A DNA stretch of 64,000 bases from NCBI GenBank assembly GCA_050950785.1, contig JBMNIG010000005.1, forward strand, positions 31,435-95,434, in the 5' to 3' direction. Positions within the stretch are counted from its first letter, which is position 1, and each line of letters starts with the position of its first letter. Under the pieces are notes generated by a model, which was given only the letters and a program-made list of their open reading frames with translations, was not told where the DNA came from and did not search any database. Source of the stretch: JAAYOS01 sp050950785 (lineage in GTDB: Bacteria > Bacillota > Clostridia > Oscillospirales > JAAYOS01). Below are positions 8,639 to 17,915 of this stretch, piece by piece. Both the position numbers and the translations under genes were made by a program.

Positions 8639-9649
8639 TTATAGCTGTCTTGCAAAAAAAGGTGCATACTTAGCTGCAACCAGTATCGCTTCAATCATGC
8701 TCACCGGGCTTGCAATACCTTTTCCTGCTATGTCATAGGCAGTGCCGTGGTCAACCGAGGTGCGAAGGAACGGAAGACCGTTTGTCACTGAAATGGTTCG
8801 TTCAAAGTCAAGGGTTTTTGTGGCGATGTGCCCTTGGTCATGATAGAGTGAAAGAACGCAGTCATATCGTCCGTTAAGAGCCAAATGAAAAACTGAATCG
8901 GCAGAAATCGGTCCGGAAACTTTATAGCCCATATCTCGCAAAGTTTCGACTGCAGGGGCTATGTGCTCAACTTCTTCGGTGCCGAAGAGTCCATGTTCGC
9001 CGCTGTGAGGATTTAATCCTGCAATAGCCATTGATGCGTTGTCTACGCCTAATTTTTCGAGGGCTTTAAAACAGCGCATAACTGTGTCGATCAAGCGATC
9101 GGTCGTTACTAGGTCACAAGCCTGGCGCAGAGAAACATGACGTGACAGAAAGAATACACGCATGCCCCGTACTTCAAACATCGTCAAAGGTTCCAGGGTA
9201 TCTGTAAGCCCTGCTAAGATTTCTGTATGCCCTATATAGGGTATGTTACCGGCTTTGAGCGACTCTTTGTTGATCGGGGTCGTAGCAATTGCGTCAACCT
9301 CACCTTTCATTGCCAAAGCGGTGCTTATTTCGATATATTCGTATGAGGCTTTACCGCAGAGTGCTGAAACTTCACCGATCCTATAGTCAGCCGGATCCGC
9401 GTTGCGGAGGTCGATTACATTTATTATACCGTGTCTGAACACGCCCATTGAAGGATCACTGATAATATGAAAGTCGGATTTAAGTCCGGATAAGCGAGCG
9501 GCTTCCGTAAGCGCTCTTAAATCTCCAATTATAAAGCAGTCAGCCTTCTCTGAAACAGATGGATCTAAAAGGGCTTTCACAGAGATTTCAGGGCCGATGC
9601 CTGCCGGGTCTCCCATAGGAATGGCAACTAGCGGCTTTTTTATAGACAT
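8639..9649 (-). CDS. pdxA: 4-hydroxythreonine-4-phosphate dehydrogenase family protein (PdxA/PdxA2)
   Basis: 336 residues. Starts with IPMGDPAGIGPE and has the metal-binding histidines in IGHTE, LYHDQGH and SVDHGTAYDIAGKG, as in PdxA. PdxA oxidises 4-phosphohydroxy-threonine in the DXP-dependent vitamin B6 route. Many Firmicutes copies are PdxA2-type enzymes that act in four-carbon acid sugar breakdown. No pdxJ and no four-carbon sugar kinase is nearby, so which role applies cannot be decided. Good ribosome binding site (AGGAGA). The gene is monocistronic, divergent from sigG. Confidence 0.85.
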   Translation of the reverse strand: MSIKKPLVAIPMGDPAGIGPEISVKALLDPSVSEKADCFIIGDLRALTEAARLSGLKSDFHIISDPSMGVFRHGIINVIDLRNADPADYRIGEVSALCGKASYEYIEISTALAMKGEVDAIATTPINKESLKAGNIPYIGHTEILAGLTDTLEPLTMFEVRGMRVFFLSRHVSLRQACDLVTTDRLIDTVMRCFKALEKLGVDNASMAIAGLNPHSGEHGLFGTEEVEHIAPAVETLRDMGYKVSGPISADSVFHLALNGRYDCVLSLYHDQGHIATKTLDFERTISVTNGLPFLRTSVDHGTAYDIAGKGIASPVSMIEAILVAAKYAPFFARQL

Positions 9650-9700
9650 TGGAATCTCCTCAATCCATTTTTCGATTTTTGTGTGTCATAAGTCGAACAT

Positions 9701-9729
9701 ATTATAACAGCTTTGTTTTTTGTTTACAA
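9701..9729 (-). promoter_or_regulatory. Promoter of pdxA
   Basis: On the minus strand TTGTAA, 17-bp spacer, TATAAT, ending 52 bp before the pdxA start codon. It fits vegetative sigma-A. The rest of the pdxA-sigG gap (9730-9892) holds only a 6-bp hairpin GTCCGG/CCGGAC at 9845-9861; a forespore promoter for sigG could not be assigned with confidence. Confidence 0.65.
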
Positions 9730-9892
9730 CAAAATTAGTCATTCAAATAATCGTTGAAAAGTTGTTAAAAGTATCTGCTCTGATTTCACCTCTTCCAAAC
9801 ACTTACAGTTTGAAGCAAAAACCTGCGGTCAATAATTCATTCAGGTCCGGGCATTCCGGACATGGATGAAGTGAACCGGAGGAGGATTAGTT

Positions 9893-10663
9893 GTGCATGG
9901 AAAGGTTGAGATCTGTGGCGTAAATACGTCAAAGCTGAAGGTTCTTCCGGGGAAGATGATCCAGGAATTACTGGAAAGAACGAAAAAGGGGGATAAAAGG
10001 GCAAGAGAAGAACTTATTACAGGAAATCTAAGGCTTGTGCTGAGCGTAATACAACGCTTCAGTAACCGTGGAGAACCACTTGACGACCTTTTTCAAGTTG
10101 GTTGTGTCGGTCTGATAAAAGCCATTGACAATTTTGATACCTCACATGAAGTAAAGTTTTCCACTTACGCTGTACCGATGATCGTCGGAGAAATTCGCAG
10201 GTATCTTAGGGACAACAGTTCAATCAGGGTCAGCAGATCCATGCGCGATACCGCTTACAGGGTACTACAGGTTAAGGAAAGGATGACTGCGGAAAAGCAG
10301 CGGGAACCGACAACCGATGAAATTGCCAAGGTTTTAGGTATCCGCCGTGAGGATGTGGTATTTGCGCTGAACGCAATCACCGACCCGATTTCGCTATATG
10401 AGCCAGTATACTCTGACGGTGGAGATGCAATTTGTGTTATGGATCAGGTTAAAGATATAAAGAATACCGACGAGAATTGGCTTGAGCATATTGCTTTGGG
10501 CGAAGCTGTTTCAAGGCTGGGCGAAAGAGAGAGGCATGTGCTGGCCATGAGATTTTACGACGGTAAAACACAGATGGAGGTTGCATCTGAGATCGGGATA
10601 TCTCAAGCGCAGGTCAGTCGCTTGGAAAAAAACGCGATCAATCAGATTCGAAAACACCTGTGA
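9893..10663 (+). CDS. sigG: Sporulation sigma factor SigG (late forespore)
   Basis: 256 residues. The N-terminus KVEICGVNTSKLKVLPG is the hallmark that separates SigG from SigF. Region 2 (GNLRLVLSVIQRF, DLFQVGCVGLIKAIDNFD) and region 4 with a helix-turn-helix (TQMEVASEIGISQAQVSRLEK) are complete. SigG directs late forespore transcription, including germination and DNA-protection genes. GTG start with GGAGGAGG upstream. In many Clostridia sigG follows spoIIGA-sigE; here it stands alone, divergent from pdxA and converging on ypeB, itself a SigG-regulated gene in B. subtilis. Confidence 0.93.
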   Translation: MHGKVEICGVNTSKLKVLPGKMIQELLERTKKGDKRAREELITGNLRLVLSVIQRFSNRGEPLDDLFQVGCVGLIKAIDNFDTSHEVKFSTYAVPMIVGEIRRYLRDNSSIRVSRSMRDTAYRVLQVKERMTAEKQREPTTDEIAKVLGIRREDVVFALNAITDPISLYEPVYSDGGDAICVMDQVKDIKNTDENWLEHIALGEAVSRLGERERHVLAMRFYDGKTQMEVASEIGISQAQVSRLEKNAINQIRKHL

Positions 10664-10671
10664 CAAATGTT

Positions 10672-10735
10672 AGGGGACGGTTCTTCTGTCTTAGAGTGGG
10701 CTCCAAGATAGAAGAACCGTCCCCTCGATTTTTTT
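10672..10735. terminator. Long palindromic (REP-like) terminator between sigG and ypeB
   Basis: Perfect 16-bp inverted repeat, arms 10672-10687 (AGGGGACGGTTCTTCT) and 10710-10725, extended by GTCTT/AAGAT inside, followed on the plus strand by seven T. It can stop sigG transcription; on the other strand the T-run is absent, so it is less suited to ypeB. The motif with GGGGACGGTTCT is, from memory, like dispersed palindromes next to IS200-like REP-associated transposases in several bacterial phyla. Confidence 0.8.
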
Positions 10736-10739
10736 ACGG

Positions 10740-12080
10740 CTAGATCGTCAACACGCCGTCATCACCTTCGATAAGGATCAATATTTGTTCTTCGATACCT
10801 GTTTCGGCGTTAACATAGATAAGGCAACGCTGCCCATAATCGTCAACACATTTCAACTCATAACACAGTCTTTCATACTTGCCCATACTGGGGATAACTG
10901 CGAGTCTGACGTTTTCCACTGTGAGACCGTCAGCTACTTTCTCACGAACCGATTCTTCACTCACATTTACTTCCGGAAGTGTACGCTCACCGTGGCTCAT
11001 CAGATAACCTAAGAACTCAAGACCGACTATCTGCCCATCGTCTTGTGCAATCGAAACCTTGATGAGATCGGGATAATACGTGATGTCATCCTCGGTATAT
11101 GCGAAATTTACAGTAAGAATATTGTTGCGGGAGATATAATAACTTGTTTCCATGTTTTCAAAACCATTTTTGGACAGAAAGTCAATAGCTTTTTTTATAC
11201 AGTCGTCCACTGAGAGCTTTGACTGTTCAACAATTCTTGAGTGCATCATATCATGGATAAATCCACCTGTCTTGGTGATATCGATATACATTGTTCCGCT
11301 TTCGGTTTCTGCAACGAAAGAGTACACCGGTATGTTGCCGTTGCCTTCACCATCATCTTTTACTATGGACAGATCCAGCTTGAATATCTCTGAAACACGC
11401 TTTCTGGCATCCTCTCTGGTTACTTCTTTTGCATTTTGCAGCATCATCGGAGTCATCTTGCTGATGTGATCAGAGAACGGACCGTCATAAATAAGTCCGG
11501 CATATTCAGGGAACTGGGTTTCAATGTCTTGGATAGTCTCAGCCACGGCACCTATTTGCTCTTCAGGATTTGAAGTGTAAATCGCTGTACCTATCGATAG
11601 CCCGTCGTTGTAAACGCGGTTATATAAATCGTTTAGGTTTACCGAGAGCTGGTAGGCCGCGTCGGACAAAGTTGCGATATTCTGTTTGTCATCTTTGGTC
11701 AGTTCTGAGCCCGACGCTTCCTTTCTCGCAATATTATAAGCGTAGTCACCGACTTGGCTTAGAAATTTAGCCGTGCGCTCTAACTCGACATGTGAAAAGG
11801 GCAGACTCGCAAGTGCGTAGGTTGCCATTGCTGACTGCCTGGAGACTTCCGCAGAGAGTGAAGCTATCAGCGAAGGTGAAGATGCGTAACGCCCCTTTTG
11901 AAGTGTTGTGCTGATCTGTTCAATGCTTGTTGTCAGTTCGGCAAAATTGTGCTGGTAGCCCGCTTCAAGCAGCCAGCGGTAATGTCTTGCCTCGGCGTAT
12001 CCGGTGTAGACAAAACCGCTCAATACCAGTATGAGCGCAACTGTATAACTGATAAGGCGTATCTTGTTTCTTCTTTTCAT
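10740..12080 (-). CDS. ypeB: Germination protein YpeB
   Basis: 446 residues: one N-terminal membrane segment (about 8-26), a helical domain, then C-terminal PepSY-like domains. The N-terminal pattern RHYRWLLEAGYQHNFAELT matches YpeB. In Bacillus YpeB holds the cortex-lytic enzyme SleB in the spore inner membrane and is cleaved at germination. sleB is normally directly upstream; here the upstream gene is a divergent aminotransferase, so sleB must be elsewhere or absent. ATG 12080 is preferred over GTG 12083 by spacing to GAGG. Single-gene transcript. Confidence 0.9.
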   Translation of the reverse strand: MKRRNKIRLISYTVALILVLSGFVYTGYAEARHYRWLLEAGYQHNFAELTTSIEQISTTLQKGRYASSPSLIASLSAEVSRQSAMATYALASLPFSHVELERTAKFLSQVGDYAYNIARKEASGSELTKDDKQNIATLSDAAYQLSVNLNDLYNRVYNDGLSIGTAIYTSNPEEQIGAVAETIQDIETQFPEYAGLIYDGPFSDHISKMTPMMLQNAKEVTREDARKRVSEIFKLDLSIVKDDGEGNGNIPVYSFVAETESGTMYIDITKTGGFIHDMMHSRIVEQSKLSVDDCIKKAIDFLSKNGFENMETSYYISRNNILTVNFAYTEDDITYYPDLIKVSIAQDDGQIVGLEFLGYLMSHGERTLPEVNVSEESVREKVADGLTVENVRLAVIPSMGKYERLCYELKCVDDYGQRCLIYVNAETGIEEQILILIEGDDGVLTI

Positions 12081-12257
12081 CACTAAACCTCATTTCATTT
12101 TTGGTCGCTTGTCAGAATATGCCCTGTGCGGCAGCTAATAGCACCTTGCAAAATTTGTAAAGTTATTTATAAATTTGTATTTATATCATTTGTTTGCATC
12201 AAGGCAAATATTCAATTTACCCTGACTCCTTTGGGCTCATTTTAGTGAAATTAAAAA

Positions 12258-12286
12258 TTGCCATATTAAGTGCTTTGTGTTATGAT
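12258..12286 (+). promoter_or_regulatory. Promoter of the aminotransferase-trpS region
   Basis: TTGCCA (12258-12263), 17-bp spacer, TATGAT (12281-12286), about 60 bp before the aminotransferase start. Nothing else is recognised in the 12081-12346 gap; no T-box leader is visible. Confidence 0.65.
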
Positions 12287-12346
12287 AACGAGTAGCAATA
12301 TACTGGAAGTCTATTTTTGTAGATAAATAAGCAACAACCGGGGTGT

Positions 12347-13549
12347 ATGATTTTGATGAAATTTAACTTTTCTGAAAGAATGCAGAAGCTTCAATCCTCA
12401 ACCATTAGAGAAATACTAAAAATGCCACAAACACCCGAATCGATATCTTTCTCAGCAGGCAACCCTTCTCCGTTACTTTTCCCACACACAGAAATGGCGA
12501 AAATTGCTGCTGAGATTTTTGAAAATGACTATCAGACTGCTTTGCAGTATGGAATAACCGAAGGATATCAGCCCCTTCGAACAGCGATAAAGCAGCGTCT
12601 ATCAGAGAAGTTTGATGTAGGATCTGAGTTTGATGAGGTTATTGTTACATCCGGCGCTCAGCAGGTCATAGACCTTTCGATCAAAGTACTTGTAAACGAA
12701 AATGACACTATTTTATGCGAATCCCCAAGTTTTATTGGGGCACTCAATGCTTTCCGTTCATATAAAGCGCGGTTAGTTGGGATTCCGGTGGATAAAGACG
12801 GAATGGACATGGGTGCGCTTGAAGAAGCACTTAAGACACAGCCAAATGTACGGCTTATATATACGATTCCTACTTTCCATAATCCTTGCGGCTGCACGAT
12901 GTCACTTGACAGACGTAAACGTCTCCTTGAGCTTGCAAAAAAATACGATGTTTTCATCCTTGAAGACAGTCCTTATTTTGAGCTTCGCTATTCGGGCGAG
13001 GATATACCGACTCTGAAGAGCATGGATACTGAAGGGCATGTCATTTTTGCAGGTTCCTTCTCTAAGATTATAGCGCCGGGTATACGGATCGGCTTTGTAT
13101 GTGCACATCGTGATATTGTATCCAAAATGACGGTTGCAAAACAGGTAAGTGACGTACACACAAATCTGTTTTTCCAAATTCTTGTGGACAGATATCTGCG
13201 CATGGATCTTATTGATGAGCATATAGAGAAATGCTGTGCCCTTTATCAGCAAAAGAGGGACAGGATGCTTGCTGCGATGGATCGGCATCTGACCGGAGTG
13301 GCTTCGTGGAACACACCCGATGGGGGACTTTTCATCTGGGTGGAACTTCCCGAGGGTTATGACGGTCTTGAATTATGTAAGAGATTACAGGCAAGGAGTA
13401 TTTCCTGTGTTCCGGGCAACACATTTTGCATAGATGAAAATCAAGTATCACGTGGTTTTAGACTTAATTTCTCACTACCTTCCGATGAGCAAATCGATAG
13501 AGGGATTGCTGTTATCGGTGAGGTTCTGCATCAATATATAAAATTATGA
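12347..13549 (+). CDS. PLP-dependent class I/II aminotransferase (LysN/ARO8-like)
   Basis: 400 residues. Fold-type I features: SFSAGNPSP near the N-terminus, EDSPYFELRY with the conserved Asp/Tyr (about residue 210) and the Schiff-base lysine in GSFSKIIAPGIRIGF (about residue 238). This subgroup (2-aminoadipate/aromatic or branched-chain aminotransferases, including the C-terminal domains of MocR regulators) transfers amino groups to 2-oxo acids. No DNA-binding N-terminal domain is present. Exact substrate is unknown. ATG start with a modest GGGG ribosome binding site. trpS follows after 48 bp. Confidence 0.82.
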   Translation: MILMKFNFSERMQKLQSSTIREILKMPQTPESISFSAGNPSPLLFPHTEMAKIAAEIFENDYQTALQYGITEGYQPLRTAIKQRLSEKFDVGSEFDEVIVTSGAQQVIDLSIKVLVNENDTILCESPSFIGALNAFRSYKARLVGIPVDKDGMDMGALEEALKTQPNVRLIYTIPTFHNPCGCTMSLDRRKRLLELAKKYDVFILEDSPYFELRYSGEDIPTLKSMDTEGHVIFAGSFSKIIAPGIRIGFVCAHRDIVSKMTVAKQVSDVHTNLFFQILVDRYLRMDLIDEHIEKCCALYQQKRDRMLAAMDRHLTGVASWNTPDGGLFIWVELPEGYDGLELCKRLQARSISCVPGNTFCIDENQVSRGFRLNFSLPSDEQIDRGIAVIGEVLHQYIKL

Positions 13550-13597
13550 TTTAGCAGGACAACACATCAACTGTAAAGATATGAAAGAGGGTATTTC

Positions 13598-14596
13598 ATG
13601 AATAGAAAGAGGATATTCAGCGGCATAAAGCCGACGGGCGATCTGACTTTGGGGTCGTATATCGGTGCAATAAAGAACTGGATAGATTTGCAGCAGGAAT
13701 ACCTCTGCTTGTACTGCATTGTTGATATGCACGCTATCACCATCAGGAACGATCCTGATGTTTTACGGAGGCGTTCGCTTGAACAGTTGGCGCAGTATAT
13801 CGCTTCCGGACTAGACCCGGACCAAAATATAATATATCTTCAGAGCCATGTTCCACAGCATGCAGAGCTTTCTTGGATCCTTGGATGCTACTCCATGCTT
13901 GGTGAGCTCAATAGAATGACTCAATTTAAGGACAAGGTGAAAAAGGGATCGGACAATCTAAACGCAGGCATCTACACATATCCTGTTCTGATGGCTGCCG
14001 ACATTCTCCTGTTTCAATCCGATCTTGTCCCTGTAGGTGAGGATCAAAAACAACATGTGGAGCTATGTCGAGATATTGCAATTAGATTCAATCACATATA
14101 CGGAGACACATTCACTGTTCCAGAGCCATTTATCCCAAAGGTGGGCGCGCGAATAAAAAGCCTTACCGATCCACTAAGCAAAATGTCAAAGTCGGACGAC
14201 GACCCACAGGGAAGTGTATACCTGATGGACAGTCCGGATTTGATCATGAAGAAATTTAAGCGGGCAGTGACCGATATGGAAAACAGGATAGCTTTCGATC
14301 CTGAAAAACAACCCGGTATATCAAACCTTATGACGATCTATTCCAGTGCCACCGGAAAGAGTTTTGATGAAATATCCGATGAGTTTGATGGGAAGGGCTA
14401 TGGCACTTTCAAAACTGCTGTTGCCGAATCGGTCATTGAGCTGCTCAGGCCAATTCGAGAGAAGAGCGAGGAACTTCTAGCCGATCGCGCATACCTTGCG
14501 GAAATCTACAAAAAAGGTGCAAGCCGGGCTTCCGAGCTTGCCGATCCGACGCTTAAACTGGTAACCGAAAAAATCGGATTTGTACCGAAAGTATAG
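13598..14596 (+). CDS. trpS: Tryptophan--tRNA ligase
   Basis: 332 residues, usual for bacterial TrpRS. The class I nucleotide-binding motif is GIKPTGDLTLGSYIGA near residue 7, and the second motif KMSKSDDDPQGSV is near residue 196. It charges tRNA-Trp with tryptophan and ATP in the cytoplasm. There is no T-box leader upstream, unlike many Firmicutes trpS genes; the 48-bp gap to the aminotransferase suggests cotranscription. Ribosome binding site GAAAGAGGG. Confidence 0.95.
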   Translation: MNRKRIFSGIKPTGDLTLGSYIGAIKNWIDLQQEYLCLYCIVDMHAITIRNDPDVLRRRSLEQLAQYIASGLDPDQNIIYLQSHVPQHAELSWILGCYSMLGELNRMTQFKDKVKKGSDNLNAGIYTYPVLMAADILLFQSDLVPVGEDQKQHVELCRDIAIRFNHIYGDTFTVPEPFIPKVGARIKSLTDPLSKMSKSDDDPQGSVYLMDSPDLIMKKFKRAVTDMENRIAFDPEKQPGISNLMTIYSSATGKSFDEISDEFDGKGYGTFKTAVAESVIELLRPIREKSEELLADRAYLAEIYKKGASRASELADPTLKLVTEKIGFVPKV

Positions 14597-14613
14597 GAAG
14601 GAAAACCCAGTCT

Positions 14614-15894
14614 ATGGATACAGCACTTATAACTTTGTTGCTTGTAACACTTGGAATTTCATTTCTTATATCCTTCGCAGCCACACCACTTGTAAAACAG
14701 TTTGCGTTGAGAATTGGTGCAATGGATGTACCTAAGGACGAGCGGAGAATGCACAGTGTTCCAATCGCAAGAATAGGTGGGCTTGCGATCTTTTTTGGAT
14801 TTATGTCCGGAGTGCTACTGTTTGCAGATGTGGATCGTGAGCTTCGTGGGATCCTTTTTGGATCGGTGATCATTGTGGCAATGGCTATGGTTGACGACCT
14901 TATCAATTTGAAAGCTTGGATCAAGCTGATCGTACAGATTTTGGCAGCCCTTGTTGCGATATGGCATGGTGTAGTTATTGAGGTGGTATCAAACCCAAAT
15001 ATTTTTGCAAACAACCCATGGCTTGTCCTCGGCGTGTTTTCCATACCGGTTACAGTGATTTGGATAGTGACCATAACAAACTCGGTCAATTATATTGATG
15101 GACTTGACGGACTTGCAGTGGGCGTTTCATCTATTTCGTCAATAACCATGCTTGTAATAGCTATATTGGTTTCCGAACCGAACATAGCCGTCGTGATGGC
15201 TGCACTTGCTGGTGGATGCATCGGATTTATGCCCTATAACTTAAATCCCGCTAAAATATTCATGGGGGACACAGGTGCCCTGTTTATTGGATATATACTT
15301 GCCACCATCTCTATACAAGGACTTTTTAAGTTTTATGCAATTATGTCCTTTGCAGTTCCTTTTTTGATACTGGCACTTCCAATTTTCGACTTTGTATTCG
15401 CGTTCTTTAGAAGACTTCTTGCCGGTAAGAACCCTATGTCTGCCGATAGAGGGCATGTACATCATCGCTTGATCGATATGGGGTTTAACCAAAAGCAGGC
15501 TGTAGCCATAATGTATGTTTTAAGTGGTATTCTCGGACTGACAGCTGTTGTCTTGACTGCCAGCGGGGAATTACGGGCTATGCTTCTTATAATCGGCATA
15601 ATCATTGTAGGGGGATTGAGTGTTAAGACTTATTTTTCCTACAAGCCTGAAAACAATCACCGTCAAAATGGTTTTCTGAACGGGAATGCCCATGCAAATA
15701 GTATCAACACTTTGAGTAGCGAAAAAACGCTTACACAGGAAAACATACTACACTCTAATGACGATCACATCAATCAGGGAACCGAAGAGGAATTGGATGA
15801 CCGGCTTGCCTCTGATGGAACTGGCCATCCAAACAACATCAACGAAAATTACGACAACAACGATAATAACGATCACAGCAACCAAACTGTTTAA
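14614..15894 (+). CDS. tagO: Undecaprenyl-phosphate GlcNAc-1-phosphate transferase (TagO/WecA family)
   Basis: 426 residues with about 10-11 membrane helices over residues 1-345. Motifs: VDDLINLKAWIKLI (MraY/WecA DD motif), NYIDGLDGLAVGVS, GDTGALFIGY and HVHHRL. It moves GlcNAc-1-P from UDP-GlcNAc to undecaprenyl phosphate, starting teichoic acid or capsule polymer synthesis. The last about 75 residues are an unusual hydrophilic tail rich in Asn, Asp and His, not part of the enzyme core. Ribosome binding site AGGAAGG. It is followed by the UDP-GlcNAc 2-epimerase gene, a natural partner in ManNAc-containing wall polymer synthesis. Confidence 0.9.
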   Translation: MDTALITLLLVTLGISFLISFAATPLVKQFALRIGAMDVPKDERRMHSVPIARIGGLAIFFGFMSGVLLFADVDRELRGILFGSVIIVAMAMVDDLINLKAWIKLIVQILAALVAIWHGVVIEVVSNPNIFANNPWLVLGVFSIPVTVIWIVTITNSVNYIDGLDGLAVGVSSISSITMLVIAILVSEPNIAVVMAALAGGCIGFMPYNLNPAKIFMGDTGALFIGYILATISIQGLFKFYAIMSFAVPFLILALPIFDFVFAFFRRLLAGKNPMSADRGHVHHRLIDMGFNQKQAVAIMYVLSGILGLTAVVLTASGELRAMLLIIGIIIVGGLSVKTYFSYKPENNHRQNGFLNGNAHANSINTLSSEKTLTQENILHSNDDHINQGTEEELDDRLASDGTGHPNNINENYDNNDNNDHSNQTV

Positions 15895-15952
15895 TGCTTG
15901 ATGCATATAGTTTACCTGTGAAAAGTTGCTAGTTTGAGGAAGGTAATAGTAG

Positions 15953-17092
15953 ATGAAAAAGATCAAAGTAATGGTTGTGTTTGGTACACGACCGGAGGCA
16001 ATCAAGATGGCACCCCTTGTTCTTGAACTGAACAAAAGGGAACAGGTGGAGTGTTTTGTATGTACTACCGGTCAGCACAGGCAGATGCTTGATCCAATAA
16101 TAGATATTTTTGGACTAAATGTCGATTTTGACTTAAATATAATGGAACCTGGGCAAACATTGTCGATGATAGCCTCAAAGACAATAACCGGTATGGAGCC
16201 GGTTTTGCAGAAAACAATGCCCGATATGGTGCTTGTACACGGGGATACATCGACTGCATTTGCTGCTGCCCTTGCCGCATTCTATCAGAAGGTTCCTGTT
16301 GGGCATGTCGAAGCAGGACTACGCACGGGTAACAGGTATTCACCATATCCTGAAGAGATGAATAGAAGACTTATAAGCGAGATTGCCGAGATGCATTTTA
16401 GTCCAACGGTTTCAAATGCCGAGAATCTTAAGCGGGAAACGGTTTCCGGTGATATTTTTATTACCGGTAACACAGTTATAGATGCGCTTCATACCACGGT
16501 TTCCAAGTCTTTTAGTTTTTACTCCGATATTTTACAGGACATCGACTTTAATAAAAATCGCGTGTTGCTGGTAACGGCTCATCGTCGAGAAAACTATGGT
16601 CGCCCTCTTGAGAACATTATGAATGCACTCAAGGATCTTGCTGATGCATATCCGGACATCAGGATCGTCTATCCTGTTCATATGAGTCCCGTTGTGAGGG
16701 ACACGGCTGAAAAAATACTAGGTAATGTACCGCGGGTCAATCTAATTGAACCGCTCAATGTGGATGAAATGCACAATTTGATGGATCGCTGCCATCTTGT
16801 GCTTACCGATTCGGGAGGATTGCAGGAGGAGGCGCCTGCCCTTGGAAAGCCGGTTCTGGTACTTCGAAATGAGACAGAGCGCCCTGAGGCCGTCAAAGCC
16901 GGAACGGTCAAGGTTTGCGGAGTTGAGCGTGAAGTAATTTACTCAATGGCATCTGAGTTGCTTGATTCTGAAGAGTCATATTCAAGCATGGCAAATGCCG
17001 TCAACCCTTATGGTGACGGAAAAGCCTGCGCAAGAATAGCGGACGCTATTTTGTGGCGTTTTGGTCTAGGTGAGCGTCCTAAGGATTTTTAA
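15953..17092 (+). CDS. mnaA: UDP-N-acetylglucosamine 2-epimerase, non-hydrolysing
   Basis: 379 residues. Opens with VMVVFGTRPEAIKMAPLVLEL and has VHGDTSTAFAAALAAF, GHVEAGLRT, TAHRRENYG and TDSGGLQEEAP, the conserved WecB/MnaA motifs with the UDP-binding His and Glu residues. It interconverts UDP-GlcNAc and UDP-ManNAc for wall teichoic acid or other polymers. It lies 58 bp after tagO, so both probably feed the same polymer pathway. ATG start with a weak GAGGAAGG site. Confidence 0.95.
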   Translation: MKKIKVMVVFGTRPEAIKMAPLVLELNKREQVECFVCTTGQHRQMLDPIIDIFGLNVDFDLNIMEPGQTLSMIASKTITGMEPVLQKTMPDMVLVHGDTSTAFAAALAAFYQKVPVGHVEAGLRTGNRYSPYPEEMNRRLISEIAEMHFSPTVSNAENLKRETVSGDIFITGNTVIDALHTTVSKSFSFYSDILQDIDFNKNRVLLVTAHRRENYGRPLENIMNALKDLADAYPDIRIVYPVHMSPVVRDTAEKILGNVPRVNLIEPLNVDEMHNLMDRCHLVLTDSGGLQEEAPALGKPVLVLRNETERPEAVKAGTVKVCGVEREVIYSMASELLDSEESYSSMANAVNPYGDGKACARIADAILWRFGLGERPKDF

Positions 17093-17110
17093 CACTGAAC
17101 GGGGGTCCTC

Positions 17111-17914
17111 ATGAACAAGGGGAAAATGACGGTGTTTGCGGTCATGGCGGCTGTCCTACTTACCACCGCCATTTTTATCGTCTTCTTAATGACAACTGCA
17201 GCCGGCAACCGCGGGCCTGAGATTTCGTTGCCGCCAGCCCCGTCTGATGATGTGACCAGCGGCAACAACAGCACAGTAGCCCCTGAGGTTTCTGCGGTCG
17301 ACGTGGAATACTTGGACATAACACCGGAAAATGTGCAGTCAATAATAGAATATCTGAATCGACCCGACAACTATTCGCTTGAATTGCAAATTGAATACCA
17401 CTGGTCGGGTGGATCCTCTATTTTGAAGAGGCGAACATGGGTTTTAAATGACGCGGTCCGCTGGCAGCATTTTGATCGTTTTGGTAATCCTGTTTTGAAC
17501 TATATTTCCACTCCGGGCACTGTTTATGTTTGGGAAGAATACGGTAATGGATATGTCAACTACCCGGAAGGGGATTTCACGCCTGATGATTTCGGCCAGA
17601 TTCCTACTTACGAGGATATTCTGGAAGCAGAAAAAGGCGATATTATTTCCGCATCCTACGAAGACCGTCAATCAGTGCCCTGTGTTATGGTCGAAATAGT
17701 TGATAGGGATAGCGGATATACCCATTTATTTTGGGTGTCCCTTGATAATGGTCTTCTCTGGGAAGCAGAGATACTAGTCGATGATCAGCTTATTTACCGT
17801 ATGTCTGTTATACAATCCAGCTTTTCGGTCAAGGAACCTGAACTTTCTGACTTCCAGATGCCCGGTGGTAAGAACCCAATAATTCAGTCACAATTGCCCA
17901 ACAACGAGCAATAA
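17111..17914 (+). CDS. Membrane-anchored LolA/MucB-like protein
   Basis: 267 residues: one N-terminal membrane anchor (about 9-29, no lipobox Cys), a short Pro/Ser linker, then a soluble beta-rich domain. The pattern of a repeated strand with RRTWVLNDAVRWQHF, and SGYTHLFWVSLDNGLLWEAEIL, resembles the LolA/MucB/outer-membrane lipoprotein-sorting fold found in Firmicutes anchored proteins. Function is unknown. It follows mnaA by 18 bp and probably ends that operon. It faces the three-gene minus-strand operon, whose end is only 2 bp away. Confidence 0.6.
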   Translation: MNKGKMTVFAVMAAVLLTTAIFIVFLMTTAAGNRGPEISLPPAPSDDVTSGNNSTVAPEVSAVDVEYLDITPENVQSIIEYLNRPDNYSLELQIEYHWSGGSSILKRRTWVLNDAVRWQHFDRFGNPVLNYISTPGTVYVWEEYGNGYVNYPEGDFTPDDFGQIPTYEDILEAEKGDIISASYEDRQSVPCVMVEIVDRDSGYTHLFWVSLDNGLLWEAEILVDDQLIYRMSVIQSSFSVKEPELSDFQMPGGKNPIIQSQLPNNEQ

Positions 17915-17915
17915 G

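Noticed and set aside
12081..13597. T-box leader before the aminotransferase or trpS
   Set aside because: No specifier loop, no T-box sequence and no terminator/antiterminator pair was seen.
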